From contig JAILBN010000129.1 of NCBI GenBank assembly GCA_024680915.1, positions 1 through 37,272 on the forward strand: a stretch of DNA of 37,272 nt, given 5' to 3'. This DNA comes from Treponemataceae bacterium. GTDB lineage: Bacteria; Spirochaetota; Spirochaetia; Treponematales; Treponemataceae. The notes below the pieces were generated by a model, which saw nothing but the letters and a program-made list of their open reading frames with translations, made no database searches and was not told the origin of the DNA. The position numbers and the translations under genes are program-made. Below are positions 1 to 8,572 of the stretch, in pieces; positions within the stretch are counted from its first letter, which is position 1; the number at the start of each line of letters is the position of its first letter.

Positions 1-879
1 ATAATCATCTCCTATTGCGTCAGGGAGATAGGTACCCTTTATCCTGATTAAAAAAGAAAGATTTTCTGTGAAATTGAATTCAAGGGCAGCTCTTGCCTCA
101 TACCCCTGGAACCAAGCTTCTATGAAATCTGTGTAATAGGTATCAGGTCTGTTTACAGGAAAGTAGACGTAATGTATGTCCTGGGCATGGTTGAATCTGT
201 ATAGGTAATTCCAAATGTCCAAGGATAAAGAAATACCGTTGTCAAAGGTACAATGCCATACTATACCCGGCTTCCAGTAAAAGGAAGTGATATCATAGGT
301 TATAACGGTATAACCATCATATTCAGAGGTATGGGGTAAATCCGGGCTCCAATAACCTGGGCTTCTATTGTAATAATGCTGGGCGTATCCGTTCTGTCCT
401 CTGAATTTTATGTTGTTGTATTCAAAGCCTATGCCCAAACCCAGGCCGTAAAAAAAGCACCAGTCTGAATAAAAGCCCGCTGAGATAAGCTGGTCGGTAT
501 AGTTGTCATGGCAGGAATAGTCAGTGACCCTGTTATCGTACTCCCGGGCATCGTAATCCTGCATTATTCCTGTTTTGTAGGGAATAGCATAGGAAAAAAA
601 GCCGTCTAAGTTTATAGAATTATGGGCATTGAATTCATAGCCAAACATTGCATCAAAAACAAGAGATGTGGAGGGAAGGGTCTCCCAGGTGAGCCAGCTG
701 ACCTTATACAAACTATCAAGATAAGAAGTGTTGTAGAAATTTTCTGTTACTATACCACATCTTACGTCAGCTCCTGTGGCGAGCTTGAAATAAAAACCTG
801 AACTTTTTTCCTGTATGGGTTCAGCCCAAAGTGAAAGAAAAAAACAAATAAGAAAACATAGGGAAAGTACTTTTTTCAT
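1..879 (-). CDS. Omptin-family outer-membrane protease, C-terminus cut by window edge
   Basis: The frame runs 293 codons from the ATG at 879 to the window edge without a stop. It opens with a signal peptide (charged KK, hydrophobic core to about residue 18, LWA-E cleavage site), followed by alternating aromatic beta-strand segments. Omptins are ten-strand outer-membrane barrels with an Asp-Asp/Asp-His catalytic site. The matching pairs are visible here as MQDYDA (D108-x-D110) and AQDIHY (D234-x-H236), 126 residues apart, against 127 between OmpT D83 and D210. OmpT is 317 residues with its signal, so only the last strand or two should be missing. It would cleave peptides at the cell surface. 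The start overlaps the rluA stop as TAATG, so the two genes are translationally coupled. The call rests on catalytic motifs and spacing; overall identity to OmpT is low. Confidence 0.72.
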   Translation of the reverse strand, partial: MKKVLSLCFLICFFLSLWAEPIQEKSSGFYFKLATGADVRCGIVTENFYNTSYLDSLYKVSWLTWETLPSTSLVFDAMFGYEFNAHNSINLDGFFSYAIPYKTGIMQDYDAREYDNRVTDYSCHDNYTDQLISAGFYSDWCFFYGLGLGIGFEYNNIKFRGQNGYAQHYYNRSPGYWSPDLPHTSEYDGYTVITYDITSFYWKPGIVWHCTFDNGISLSLDIWNYLYRFNHAQDIHYVYFPVNRPDTYYTDFIEAWFQGYEARAALEFNFTENLSFLIRIKGTYLPDAIGDDY

Positions 880-1631
880 TATAGTTCAATAAGAGGGTCG
901 ACTTTGTATAATTTTGCCAGCTGTTTCCTGAGGGCGTTCATATCCCTCTGGTAAGGAGCTGTGAATTTGATGGTCTCGCCTGAGACTGGATGAGCAAGCT
1001 CTATACTATAGGCATGAAGGGCCAGCCTTGAGAGAAGAGGTCTTTCCTCATACACGTCACCATGCCAGGATCTTTTTATATCAGAAAGCTTTACAGGCTT
1101 TTGGTTGCCGCTGTAAAGAGGATCGCAGACAATGGAGATGCCTAAATCAGCAAGGTGGGCACGTATCTGGTGGGTCCGGCCAGTAAGAGGCCTGGCCTCT
1201 ATCCAGGAAAAGGGACCGCAGCTGCCGATAAGCTTGAACTCTGTGCAGGAAGCTTTACCCTGCCTTTTGTTTACTATAGTTCTGTGGCGGGCATCGCCAT
1301 CCGGCAGGAGCTTTGCTTCACAGGTGTAATTGTCCCAGGCCGGCCGGCCATGAACAAGAGCGTGATAAACTTTTTTTATCTGCCGCCTCTCAAAAGCCAT
1401 GGAAAGATTCCTGTGAGCATCCGCGTTCCTTGCGTATATAACTATACCTGAAGTATCTTTATCTATGCGATGGACTGCCATCAACCGTCCGTATTCCGGT
1501 TCTGCAAGGATATCAAGGCGGGGAGCCTCTTTGTCGTATCTGTCTGAAGCCGTCAGTATTCCTGAATTCTTATTGAAAACAAGGATATCATCGTCAGAAT
1601 ATATAACAGAATACGGTTTTACATGTTTCAT
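879..1631 (-). CDS. RluA-family 23S/tRNA pseudouridine synthase
   Basis: This 250-residue enzyme isomerises uridine to pseudouridine in rRNA or tRNA. The family signature HRIDKDTSG is at residues 54-62 with catalytic Asp57, followed by typical downstream blocks (KVYHALVHG, TGRTHQIRAHL near 152). There is no N-terminal S4 RNA-binding domain, so it resembles the short RluA type rather than RluC/RluD; the target base cannot be assigned. No Shine-Dalgarno precedes the ATG. A promoter-like -10 ends 8 nt upstream, so the mRNA is probably leaderless or nearly so. It is the first gene of a two-gene unit with the omptin protease. Confidence 0.9.
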   Translation of the reverse strand: MKHVKPYSVIYSDDDILVFNKNSGILTASDRYDKEAPRLDILAEPEYGRLMAVHRIDKDTSGIVIYARNADAHRNLSMAFERRQIKKVYHALVHGRPAWDNYTCEAKLLPDGDARHRTIVNKRQGKASCTEFKLIGSCGPFSWIEARPLTGRTHQIRAHLADLGISIVCDPLYSGNQKPVKLSDIKRSWHGDVYEERPLLSRLALHAYSIELAHPVSGETIKFTAPYQRDMNALRKQLAKLYKVDPLIEL

Positions 1632-1639
1632 AGGAAATC

Positions 1640-1668
1640 AGTATACCAAGTGTTTTTGTGCCTGTCTA
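1640..1668 (-). promoter_or_regulatory. Promoter of the rluA-omptin unit
   Basis: Reading the minus strand, TAGACA (1668-1663), a 17-bp spacer and TATACT (1645-1640) give 5/6 matches to both sigma-70 hexamers. The -10 ends 8 nt before the rluA ATG at 1631, which places transcription initiation at or within a few nucleotides of the start codon. Confidence 0.6.
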
Positions 1669-1707
1669 TGAGATCTATTTATTAAACTGCAAAGCTATTT
1701 CCAACGG

Positions 1708-1736
1708 TTGAATTCTTCGGTATTAGAGCGTAAAAT
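1708..1736 (+). promoter_or_regulatory. Promoter of pfk-thyX
   Basis: TTGAAT (1708-1713), a 17-bp spacer and TAAAAT (1731-1736). The leader is about 40 nt and carries GGAGG at 1775-1779 before the pfk ATG at 1784. It diverges from the rluA promoter, with about 40 bp between the two -35 elements. Confidence 0.5.
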
Positions 1737-1783
1737 AGATAAACACAAGCTGCGGATTTATCCGAACTTGAAACGGAGGATAT

Positions 1784-3157
1784 ATGAAAGGTCGTTTCGA
1801 TTTTACCGTTGATGAACTTGGAGAATGTAAGATTCCTTCGCCGATAAAGCTTTCCACTGTACATGGAGACTTTGTCGCGAATTATGTCCGGGATGATGAA
1901 TTCGTAAGATACAACGTCGATGTTTATGGCGATGTCCTTGAGACAGAAGCCGATGCCTATAATAATAATCTTATCCAGAAGGCAGGTCCCAGGGAAAAGA
2001 TATTCTTTAATCCTAACCATGTGAATGCCGGAATCTGTACTTGTGGAGGTCTTTGTCCTGGTCTTAATGACGTAATAAGAGCTATCGTCCGCTGTCTTTA
2101 TAACCGTTACGGAGTCCGTCGTATCCGTGGTATTCGTTTTGGCTTCAAGGGCCTGCTACCTGACCAGAATTTCGACACTATAGATTTAAGTCCTGATTGT
2201 GTAGATGATATCCACAAGACAGGCGGTTCCTTCCTTGGGACAAGCCGTGGCGGTGGAAACCGGGTCATGGAAATTGTTGATGCCATTGAAGCTTTGAACA
2301 TGAACATGCTATTTATTGTTGGTGGCGATGGAACCCAGAGAGGAGCTCTTGATATAGCGAACGAAGTTGAGAAGAGAGGACTAAAAATTGCTATAGTAGG
2401 TATACCGAAGACTATAGATAACGACCTTATTTTCATTCAGAAATCATTCGGTTTTGATACTGCTGTACAAAAGGCTACCGAGGCTGTTTCCGCCGCTCAT
2501 ATGGAGGCTCATTCCCATATAAACGGAATTGGTCTTATAAAGCTTATGGGTCGTGAATCTGGCTTTATCGCTACAGCGACAGCTCTTGCCAGTCATGAGG
2601 CAAACTTCTGCCTTATTCCAGAAATACCCTTTGATATGGATGGAAAGAACGGTTTCCTTGAGACCTTGGAAAAAAGGATAGAAAAACGTCATCATGCTGT
2701 AGTTATTGTGGCTGAAGGAGCAGGGCAGGAGCTGCTTAAGGCCAGTGGGGAGCACGATGCATCTGGAAATATTAAGCTTGGTGATATCGGTATTTATCTG
2801 AAGGATCGTATAACTGAATATTTCAAAGAGAAAAAGATTCACATCAATTTGAAATATATTGATCCTAGTTATCAGATTCGTTCTGCTCCCGCTGCTCCTA
2901 CGGATTCCGTCTATTGCGAGCGTCTGGGCAACAATGCGGTTCATGCGGCAATGGCCGGAAAAACAAAGATAGTTATAGGTCTTGTTCACAACAAATACGT
3001 ACACCTTCCTATTCGTCTTGTAACAGCAAAACGCAATAAGGTTAATCCGGAAGGCTCTATGTGGCGTGATACAATAGATGCTACAGGACAGCCGGTCCTT
3101 ATGCTTAACGATAGGGAAGCCTTTATACAGAAGCATCTGAAAACAGAAAAACAGTAA
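1784..3157 (+). CDS. pfk: 6-phosphofructokinase, clade X (probably ATP-dependent)
   Basis: The 457-residue cytoplasmic enzyme phosphorylates fructose 6-phosphate in glycolysis. Motifs in order are [15 protein letters not shown] (88-102), GGDGTQRGA (170-178), PKTIDNDL (198-205) and MGRESGFIA. Length and wording match the group that includes trypanosomal PFK and one of the two treponemal PFKs. The phosphoryl-donor positions are Gly173 (GGDGT) and Lys199 (PKTID). In family biochemistry, Asp at the first position favours pyrophosphate and Gly favours ATP even when the Lys is kept, so I infer ATP as donor. GGAGG lies 4 nt before the ATG. thyX follows 14 nt after the stop, so the two are co-transcribed. 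Confidence 0.9.
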   Translation: MKGRFDFTVDELGECKIPSPIKLSTVHGDFVANYVRDDEFVRYNVDVYGDVLETEADAYNNNLIQKAGPREKIFFNPNHVNAGICTCGGLCPGLNDVIRAIVRCLYNRYGVRRIRGIRFGFKGLLPDQNFDTIDLSPDCVDDIHKTGGSFLGTSRGGGNRVMEIVDAIEALNMNMLFIVGGDGTQRGALDIANEVEKRGLKIAIVGIPKTIDNDLIFIQKSFGFDTAVQKATEAVSAAHMEAHSHINGIGLIKLMGRESGFIATATALASHEANFCLIPEIPFDMDGKNGFLETLEKRIEKRHHAVVIVAEGAGQELLKASGEHDASGNIKLGDIGIYLKDRITEYFKEKKIHINLKYIDPSYQIRSAPAAPTDSVYCERLGNNAVHAAMAGKTKIVIGLVHNKYVHLPIRLVTAKRNKVNPEGSMWRDTIDATGQPVLMLNDREAFIQKHLKTEKQ

Positions 3158-3171
3158 AAGAAGAGGTTAAA

Positions 3172-4008
3172 ATGGGTCATATAGTAGTTCCAGAAGCGGA
3201 AAAAATACTCGATAAGGAATTCCCCGTGCTGAATCATGGATTTGTAAGACTTGTGGATTATATGGGGGGAGATTCCCGTATAGTACAGTCTGCCCGTGTT
3301 TCTTACGGGGAGGGAACAAAGACGGTACGTGAGGATGCAGGTCTTATCGATTATCTGCTTCGCCATCAGCATACCTCTCCCTTTGAGCAGGTTGTCCTTA
3401 CCTTTCATGTGAAAATGCCGATATTTGTCGCGCGGCAGTGGATTCGTCACAGAATGGCCAGGGTAAATGAAATATCAGGCCGTTATTCCATAATGCGTGA
3501 TGAGTTTTATCTTCCTGCGGATATGGATGTGGCTAAACAAAGTACGGATAACAAGCAGGGAAGAAGCACGGAAGTCGTGACCCACAAATATGCTGCGGAA
3601 GTTCAGGAAAAGCTTGAGAAGGGGCAGGCACAGGCCTATGCTGATTATTCAGAGCTTGTGGAATCAGGACTTGCTCGAGAGCTTGCCAGAGTGAACCTTC
3701 CCCTTTCCCTTTATACGGAAATGTACTGGCAGATAGATCTGCATAATCTATTCCATTTCCTTAAGCTCCGCCTTGATAGCCATGCCCAGAAAGAAATCCG
3801 CGACTATGCGGATGTGATATTGGATATAACAAGGGCCGTCGCTCCTCTTGCCACATCCTCTTTTGAGAATTACATGAGAGACGGTGTGAATTTCTCTGGA
3901 GAGGAGATGGAAGACCTTAGAAAAATGCTGGACGGAAAAGAACCTTCTCTTACAGGAAAGAAGCTTGAACGTCTTAAGGAAAAAATAGCTACAGGAAAGC
4001 AGCTGTAA
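3172..4008 (+). CDS. thyX: Flavin-dependent thymidylate synthase ThyX
   Basis: This 278-residue enzyme makes dTMP from dUMP using methylenetetrahydrofolate, FAD and NADPH. The ThyX signature RHRx7S is present (R92-H93-R94 ... S102) within RHRMARVNEISGRYS, preceded by RHQHTSPFEQ, which shapes the flavin/substrate pocket. It is somewhat longer than common ThyX proteins (about 220-250) because of a lysine-rich C-terminal tail. An AAGAGG-like site precedes the ATG. It is the second gene of the pfk-thyX operon and is followed by a strong terminator. Confidence 0.95.
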   Translation: MGHIVVPEAEKILDKEFPVLNHGFVRLVDYMGGDSRIVQSARVSYGEGTKTVREDAGLIDYLLRHQHTSPFEQVVLTFHVKMPIFVARQWIRHRMARVNEISGRYSIMRDEFYLPADMDVAKQSTDNKQGRSTEVVTHKYAAEVQEKLEKGQAQAYADYSELVESGLARELARVNLPLSLYTEMYWQIDLHNLFHFLKLRLDSHAQKEIRDYADVILDITRAVAPLATSSFENYMRDGVNFSGEEMEDLRKMLDGKEPSLTGKKLERLKEKIATGKQL

Positions 4009-4026
4009 TTAAGACATGAAATAAGA

Positions 4027-4059
4027 AAGGGCTATCCACTTTTGGACAGCCCTTTTTTT
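4027..4059 (+). terminator. Rho-independent terminator after thyX
   Basis: An 11-nt arm AAGGGCTATCC pairs with GGACAGCCCTT (one A-C mismatch, 6-nt loop) and runs directly into seven T. It lies between the convergent thyX and acyl-CoA synthetase genes and is oriented for thyX. Confidence 0.85.
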
Positions 4060-4073
4060 ATTGCCTAGTTTTA

Positions 4074-5984
4074 TTACTCTTCGTACATTGCTTTTATCTG
4101 CTTCTCATAGATTTCAGCAATCTTATAGCGCATGATTTCTTGCTTTGCTGAAAGCTCTACACCTACCTCAAAGGGTTTTTCCAGCAAGGTGAACTTGGAG
4201 ATACGTTCAAAGGGCTTGAAGCCATTCTTGCTGCTTACAAGTGTCTGTACTTCAGACTCAAAAAGCTTGATTATTTCTTTTTTTGTGAGCAGATCTGAGT
4301 ATTCTTTATAAGCGACATAGTTCTCACGGGCGTAAACGAGAAGCTCGTCCTTTGAAGGAATAATAAGAGCTGTAAGCATCTTTTCATCCTGTCCCACTAC
4401 AATCGTCTGGCTGACAAAACGGGATTCAGAAATCTTCATCTCGATAGGAAGAGGCTCGACATTTTCGCCACCACGAAGGACTATGGTATCTTTCATGCGA
4501 CCTCTAAGAATAATCTGACGGTCGATAGTGAAAAGAGCGATATCTCCTGTATTGAACCATCCATCCTTGTCTATGACTTTTGCCGTAAGCTCAGGTTTCT
4601 TGTAATAACCCTGCATGACTGTCGGACCTCTTACCAGCAGGACTCCTTTTTTTCCTTGAGGAACATCATTACCATCCTCATCAACGACACGGACCTCAAG
4701 TCCGCGGATGGCAGAACCTATCGTTCCGAAAGTAGGATTATCTACTGGGCGGACGGCAACGATAGGAGAGGTTTCTGTAAGTCCATATCCTTCAACTATT
4801 TTTACTCCTGCAGCCCAGAAGAATTCATCGATGGAAGGAGGAAGTGCTCCTCCACCTGAGACTCCGGCACGGAATTTAGTTCCCATTTTTGCTCTTACTT
4901 TGCTGAATACAAGCTTGCTGCCCAGCATTTTGAGAGGTGTGAGGAAAAGCCAGGGAATAAAGAAGCCAAGCCAGTAAAGGACAACATGTTGTTGCTTAAT
5001 CTTCGCGTTTTTCTGGAACATGCTTCTTGAAAATCGGCATTGAAGTTTAGATACGTATGTGAAAAACCTGAAAAGATAGAAAACTATTCCTCCTGTTTTT
5101 CTCATAGCCCTGTTAATACCGTCATAAAGAGCTTCAAAAACCCTGGGAACAGCAGGCAGGTAAACTGGGTTTACAGCTATAAGATCTTTTAGGAGAATAC
5201 TTCCTACAGGTTTTGAATAGGCAAGACTTGCAGCTTGACTTAATACGACATATTCACATGCCCTCTGGAAAACATGCCAAATAGGAAGGACACAGAGAAT
5301 TGACTCTCCCGGATTCAGATAAATCCTTTCATCAACCTCGTCGAGCTGGGAAATGAAGTTTTTGTGGGTAAGCATAACACCCTTAGGCTCTCCTGTTGTT
5401 CCAGAAGTAAAAATAAGAGTGGCAAGGTCATTTTCATCACCTTTTTCCAGTTCTTCCTCAACCTTTTTCGGATTTGCCTCCCTGTATTTTTTCCCGGATT
5501 CTAGAACCTGTGAAAAAGAAGTCGCCTTTATGCCCTTTTCCTCTGTTGCTTTCAAAGAATTTTCATCAAATTCATCAAAACATATTATCTGGGATAAAAG
5601 AGGTAGATTCTCCTTGAGGGATAATAGTTTTCTTACCTGAGTGTTATTATCTGCAATGACTAATTTGCATTCTGCCGTTGAAAGGATGAACTTAAGATCA
5701 TTTTCAGTAGCATCATTTCCTCTGGGAACATCAATTGCGCCTATACTGAGAAGGCCTATATCTGCCTGAAGCCATTCCTTGCGGTTGTCTGAGATAAGTC
5801 CGATATGCTCTTCTCTCTTGATTCCCATGGAAAGAAGACCTGCTCCAAAATCAAGTGCGGTTTGTAACAAATCCTGGTAAGATATAGATTTGAAGTTCCC
5901 ATCCTTATCTTTTGCGAGCTGGGCGGTGTGCTCCGGGTAAGCGAGTGTTGTTTCCCTTACAAGTTTTGGTATTGTTTTTTCCAA
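4074..5984 (-). CDS. Long-chain fatty acid-CoA ligase (AMP-forming)
   Basis: An ANL-superfamily adenylating enzyme of about 636 residues that activates fatty acids to acyl-CoA through an acyl-adenylate. Visible motifs are the P-loop TSGTTGEPKGVML (near 193-205), the A5 motif EGYGLTETSP and the A7/A8 region GWFNTGDIALF then LRGRMKDTIVLRGGENVEP. It matches the long (FadD15/AMP-binding) type common in treponemes. An ATG lies 12 codons upstream at 6020 but has no ribosome site. TTG at 5984 has a perfect GGAGGG 7-8 nt before it and gives the normal family N-terminus (MEKTIPKLVRE), so I chose TTG. Monocistronic and convergent with thyX. Confidence 0.88.
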   Translation of the reverse strand: MEKTIPKLVRETTLAYPEHTAQLAKDKDGNFKSISYQDLLQTALDFGAGLLSMGIKREEHIGLISDNRKEWLQADIGLLSIGAIDVPRGNDATENDLKFILSTAECKLVIADNNTQVRKLLSLKENLPLLSQIICFDEFDENSLKATEEKGIKATSFSQVLESGKKYREANPKKVEEELEKGDENDLATLIFTSGTTGEPKGVMLTHKNFISQLDEVDERIYLNPGESILCVLPIWHVFQRACEYVVLSQAASLAYSKPVGSILLKDLIAVNPVYLPAVPRVFEALYDGINRAMRKTGGIVFYLFRFFTYVSKLQCRFSRSMFQKNAKIKQQHVVLYWLGFFIPWLFLTPLKMLGSKLVFSKVRAKMGTKFRAGVSGGGALPPSIDEFFWAAGVKIVEGYGLTETSPIVAVRPVDNPTFGTIGSAIRGLEVRVVDEDGNDVPQGKKGVLLVRGPTVMQGYYKKPELTAKVIDKDGWFNTGDIALFTIDRQIILRGRMKDTIVLRGGENVEPLPIEMKISESRFVSQTIVVGQDEKMLTALIIPSKDELLVYARENYVAYKEYSDLLTKKEIIKLFESEVQTLVSSKNGFKPFERISKFTLLEKPFEVGVELSAKQEIMRYKIAEIYEKQIKAMYEE

Positions 5985-5991
5985 GTTATTT

Positions 5992-5997
5992 CCCTCC
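5992..5997 (-). promoter_or_regulatory. Shine-Dalgarno that fixes the TTG start of the acyl-CoA ligase
   Basis: GGAGGG on the minus strand ends 7 nt before TTG at 5984-5982. It lies inside the reading frame that would result from the upstream ATG at 6020, which itself lacks any purine-rich site. Confidence 0.65.
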
Positions 5998-6086
5998 GGA
6001 AATATAGTAGGCAATGACATCGCATAAAAGGCGAATCATTATTCCCATTTAAGATAAAAGAGCTTTGTGTTTGCTACTTACTATAA

Positions 6087-6111
6087 GTGACAAAAAGCCA
6101 AAAATTGTCAC
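6087..6111. promoter_or_regulatory. Possible operator upstream of the acyl-CoA ligase
   Basis: Perfect 6-bp inverted arms GTGACA ... TGTCAC are separated by 13 bp, about 100 bp before the ligase start. A TATAGT hexamer (minus strand, 6085-6080) sits at its edge, though no good -35 is seen. This could be a regulator site for the ligase gene; the regulator is unknown. The rest of 5985-6192 shows nothing else recognisable. Confidence 0.3.
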
Positions 6112-6192
6112 AATGCGTTTAAAAGTATACACTATTCGTAAATAACAAGCAAGACTGTATCTCTCATGTAATTGCTGGAATTATTCCTTGTC

Positions 6193-7023
6193 TTATTGCT
6201 GCTTTTTACCTTTATGGTTGCGGAGGTTATTCTTGAAGACTTCCTTCAAATGTTCAAGCTGAGCTTTATAGCGTTTACTGCTTATGGTTGGAAATGAACT
6301 GATAAGAGCATGTGTTTGTTTCTGGGTTTCGGAGAAGGACTCGAACCTTTCAATCATACGGGCTGAGAATTCGTCAGTTTTTAGCTTGGCCTCTTCCTTC
6401 ATCTTCAGAATTATTTCATCGAAGGAAAGGGTTTTGTTGAACCAAGCTTCGTTTATAAAATGAGATTTTAGATTCTCATTGAATTCTTCAAGCTTTACAA
6501 GGTAAGTATTGAAGTTTATGAGTTTTCTTATGGTAAAGATAAAGTCTACGAAAAAGATAAAGGCAAGTCCTGCTGCCAGGTAAAGGAGGAAAGGTTCCTT
6601 CAGCCAGGTGACTAATCTCATCAGCAGGGGATGGACAAAATGAGATGCGAGCATCCCTAAAAGTCCGAACAAAGAGGAGTTCAGAAGGCATACCCGTCCT
6701 TTTATATTGAACTTATAATGTGAATAATCCCACCATTTTGTGTCGAATAGTTTTTCAAGGATCCAGCTTGTAATATACTCCAGGATGGAAGTTACAAGGG
6801 CGGAAAGCAAAAAAAGAGGTATCCATGTTGAGCTGAAGGGTTCCAGGGCTCCCATGACGAGAAGTCCCCCGAACCCATATACGGGACAAACAGGACCTTT
6901 TAGGAAGCCTCTGTTTATAAATCGTTTTTGTAAGAAGGAGCAATAAATCACTTCACTGCACCATCCTATGAAGCTGTAGCATATAAAAAGTATAAAAATT
7001 TGAGAAAACGCAAGAGCCCTCAT
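6193..7023 (-). CDS. Putative membrane protein, ABC_trans_CmpB family (PF06541-like)
   Basis: A 276-residue protein with about five hydrophobic segments in its first 160 residues, then a soluble, charged, probably helical C-terminal half. The N-terminal block (YSFIGWCSEVIYCSFLQKR ... FINRGFLKGPVCPVYGFG) is the hallmark of the family often labelled 'putative ABC transporter permease'; its biochemical role is not established. No ATPase or binding-protein partner is adjacent. No Shine-Dalgarno is present. A TTGACG-17-TACTTT promoter-like element ends 6 nt before the ATG, so a leaderless mRNA is likely. Confidence 0.75.
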   Translation of the reverse strand: MRALAFSQIFILFICYSFIGWCSEVIYCSFLQKRFINRGFLKGPVCPVYGFGGLLVMGALEPFSSTWIPLFLLSALVTSILEYITSWILEKLFDTKWWDYSHYKFNIKGRVCLLNSSLFGLLGMLASHFVHPLLMRLVTWLKEPFLLYLAAGLAFIFFVDFIFTIRKLINFNTYLVKLEEFNENLKSHFINEAWFNKTLSFDEIILKMKEEAKLKTDEFSARMIERFESFSETQKQTHALISSFPTISSKRYKAQLEHLKEVFKNNLRNHKGKKQQ

Positions 7024-7029
7024 GAATTA

Positions 7030-7058
7030 AAAGTAATTTTGAAAAATTGAATCGTCAA
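7030..7058 (-). promoter_or_regulatory. Promoter of the CmpB-family gene
   Basis: Minus strand: TTGACG (7058-7053, 5/6), 17-bp spacer, TACTTT (7035-7030, weak). Six nucleotides separate it from the ATG at 7023, which is leaderless geometry. Confidence 0.4.
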
Positions 7059-7195
7059 TAAATTTATATGGATTAAAGATTCAATATATATAGAATAGAT
7101 AGAAAAAAAAGCTTATATTTAATATTAAGTCGCAGAAGATGGGGATGATTCGACATTATCTGTTTCAAGGATATGTATTCCGGGAGTTATTCGGT

Positions 7196-7408
7196 ATGGA
7201 AAAGGAAAATGAAGAAAGACTTACGGCTATTGAGATAAAGCTTGCATATTTGGACGACTTCGTGAATAAACTTCAAAAAATCGCTGTAGAGCAGGGGAAT
7301 ACAATAGATATTCTGAAAGCGGAGAACAGGGTTCTTAAGGCAAAGCTTTCAGAGCTTATTGAAGCGCAGGAAGGTGAAATTCCCAACCGGCGTCCACCGC
7401 ATTATTAA
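7196..7408 (+). CDS. slyX: SlyX-like coiled-coil protein
   Basis: A 70-residue protein, one continuous predicted coiled coil (heptad-like IEIKLAYLDDFVNKLQKIAV) ending in the RRPPHY tail typical of SlyX, where a terminal PPHY is the family's most recognisable feature. SlyX function is unknown. An in-frame ATG lies at 7139, but the ATG at 7196 has GGGAG 9 nt upstream and gives the standard SlyX N-terminus, so the shorter form is annotated. It precedes the efflux operon by about 85 bp and may be separately transcribed. Confidence 0.75.
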   Translation: MEKENEERLTAIEIKLAYLDDFVNKLQKIAVEQGNTIDILKAENRVLKAKLSELIEAQEGEIPNRRPPHY

Positions 7409-7492
7409 TTTTCAATTTAATTATACTGCTTAGATTGAGTTTTAAGCTCAGAGCAAACATGTAGAAATTCTTGATGTTTTGGGGAGAAACAC

Positions 7493-8572
7493 GTGAATAG
7501 GAAGATTGTAAGACGTTATATAATAACGATAGCCGCTTTTATCGTCTGTTGTGCCCTTGTTATTGTTCTGATGAATTTAGGGGAGAAGGAATATGAGACT
7601 GTTATTCCTGTAATAAAAATTGAAAAACCGAAGAAAAGAACGATATCTGAATCCATAACCCTTTCTGGATATGTGGAAGCGGAGTCAATGATACCGGTTG
7701 TTCCCTTCGTAAACGGAACAGTTATCGAATACTATGCTAAAGAAGGGAAGTCTGTAAAAAAGGGTGAAACTTTGCTGATTATAGACGATTCTCTATATCA
7801 GCAACAAAAATTACAGGCAGAAGCCGCATATTACGGCTATCAGTCTTCCTTTGAGAGGGTTGAAAGGCTCTATAAGAACGGAGCTGCGACCCAGCAGGAA
7901 TATGACACCTTGAAATCCCAGCGGGATGCCGCAAAAGCTCAGTTCGATCTGGCAAAACTTCAGTTAGGTTATACGAAAGTGACTGCTTCCATTAATGGAA
8001 CGATTCTTCAAGCTCCTCTTTCCAAGGGAGCTATAGCAACGACTACGCAACCGGCTGCCGTCATTGCAGATCTTGATAAACTTGTTGTAAGGCTGTCTGT
8101 TCCAGAAAAATATTTCACACTTTTCGTAGAGAATAAGGATCTCCTGATTGCCAGTGTAACAAGACCTGGAAATGAAGGCCTTTCTGAGGATATGACGACA
8201 GAGGCAAGGGTTGATGTCATTGCCCCTTATGTGGACGCTCTTTCTAAATCCTTTACTATTATCCTTTATTTGGAAGGTGACTTCTCTTTATTCCGCCCAG
8301 GAATGTATATTAAGGCAAAAATCAGTTATAGGACTAAAGAAAATGTACCCTCCTTTCCTTTCTCAGTGCGTAAGATTGACGGATCCTGTTATATCTATGA
8401 TGAGGCTTCTTCCAGTGTAAAATGGGTTGACTTCACACCGGAAATAAAAGATTCGGATTTTTTTGCGGTACCTGAAGAATATGCCAATACTTACTTTGTT
8501 GTTGATGGACAAGGAAGTGTTTTTGACGGACAGCTTGTAAGGGTCCTGGATTCTACAGGAGTTGCTGAATGA
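7493..8572 (+). CDS. RND efflux periplasmic adaptor (membrane fusion protein)
   Basis: A 359-residue HlyD/AcrA-type adaptor that bridges the inner-membrane pump and the TolC channel. It has an N-terminal membrane anchor (about 8-28), a split lipoyl/barrel-sandwich domain (VNGTVIEYYAKEGKSVKKGE near 76-95 and the matching half near 170), a coiled-coil hairpin between them (about 100-155), and beta-barrel and membrane-proximal domains after that. There is no lipobox, so it is anchored by an uncleaved helix. The start is GTG with GGGGAG 6 nt upstream. Its stop overlaps the pump start as ATGA (8569-8572), showing translational coupling. Confidence 0.9.
   Translation: MNRKIVRRYIITIAAFIVCCALVIVLMNLGEKEYETVIPVIKIEKPKKRTISESITLSGYVEAESMIPVVPFVNGTVIEYYAKEGKSVKKGETLLIIDDSLYQQQKLQAEAAYYGYQSSFERVERLYKNGAATQQEYDTLKSQRDAAKAQFDLAKLQLGYTKVTASINGTILQAPLSKGAIATTTQPAAVIADLDKLVVRLSVPEKYFTLFVENKDLLIASVTRPGNEGLSEDMTTEARVDVIAPYVDALSKSFTIILYLEGDFSLFRPGMYIKAKISYRTKENVPSFPFSVRKIDGSCYIYDEASSSVKWVDFTPEIKDSDFFAVPEEYANTYFVVDGQGSVFDGQLVRVLDSTGVAE

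Noticed and set aside
5985-6020. N-terminal extension of the acyl-CoA ligase from ATG 6020
   Set aside because: No ribosome site at that ATG; a perfect GGAGGG precedes the TTG 12 codons later, which also gives the family N-terminus.
6321-6352. A stretch reading like the complement of a tRNA T-arm (GGACTCGAACC)
   Set aside because: It lies inside the coding frame of the CmpB-family protein (RFESFSE) and no acceptor stem or anticodon arm can be built around it.
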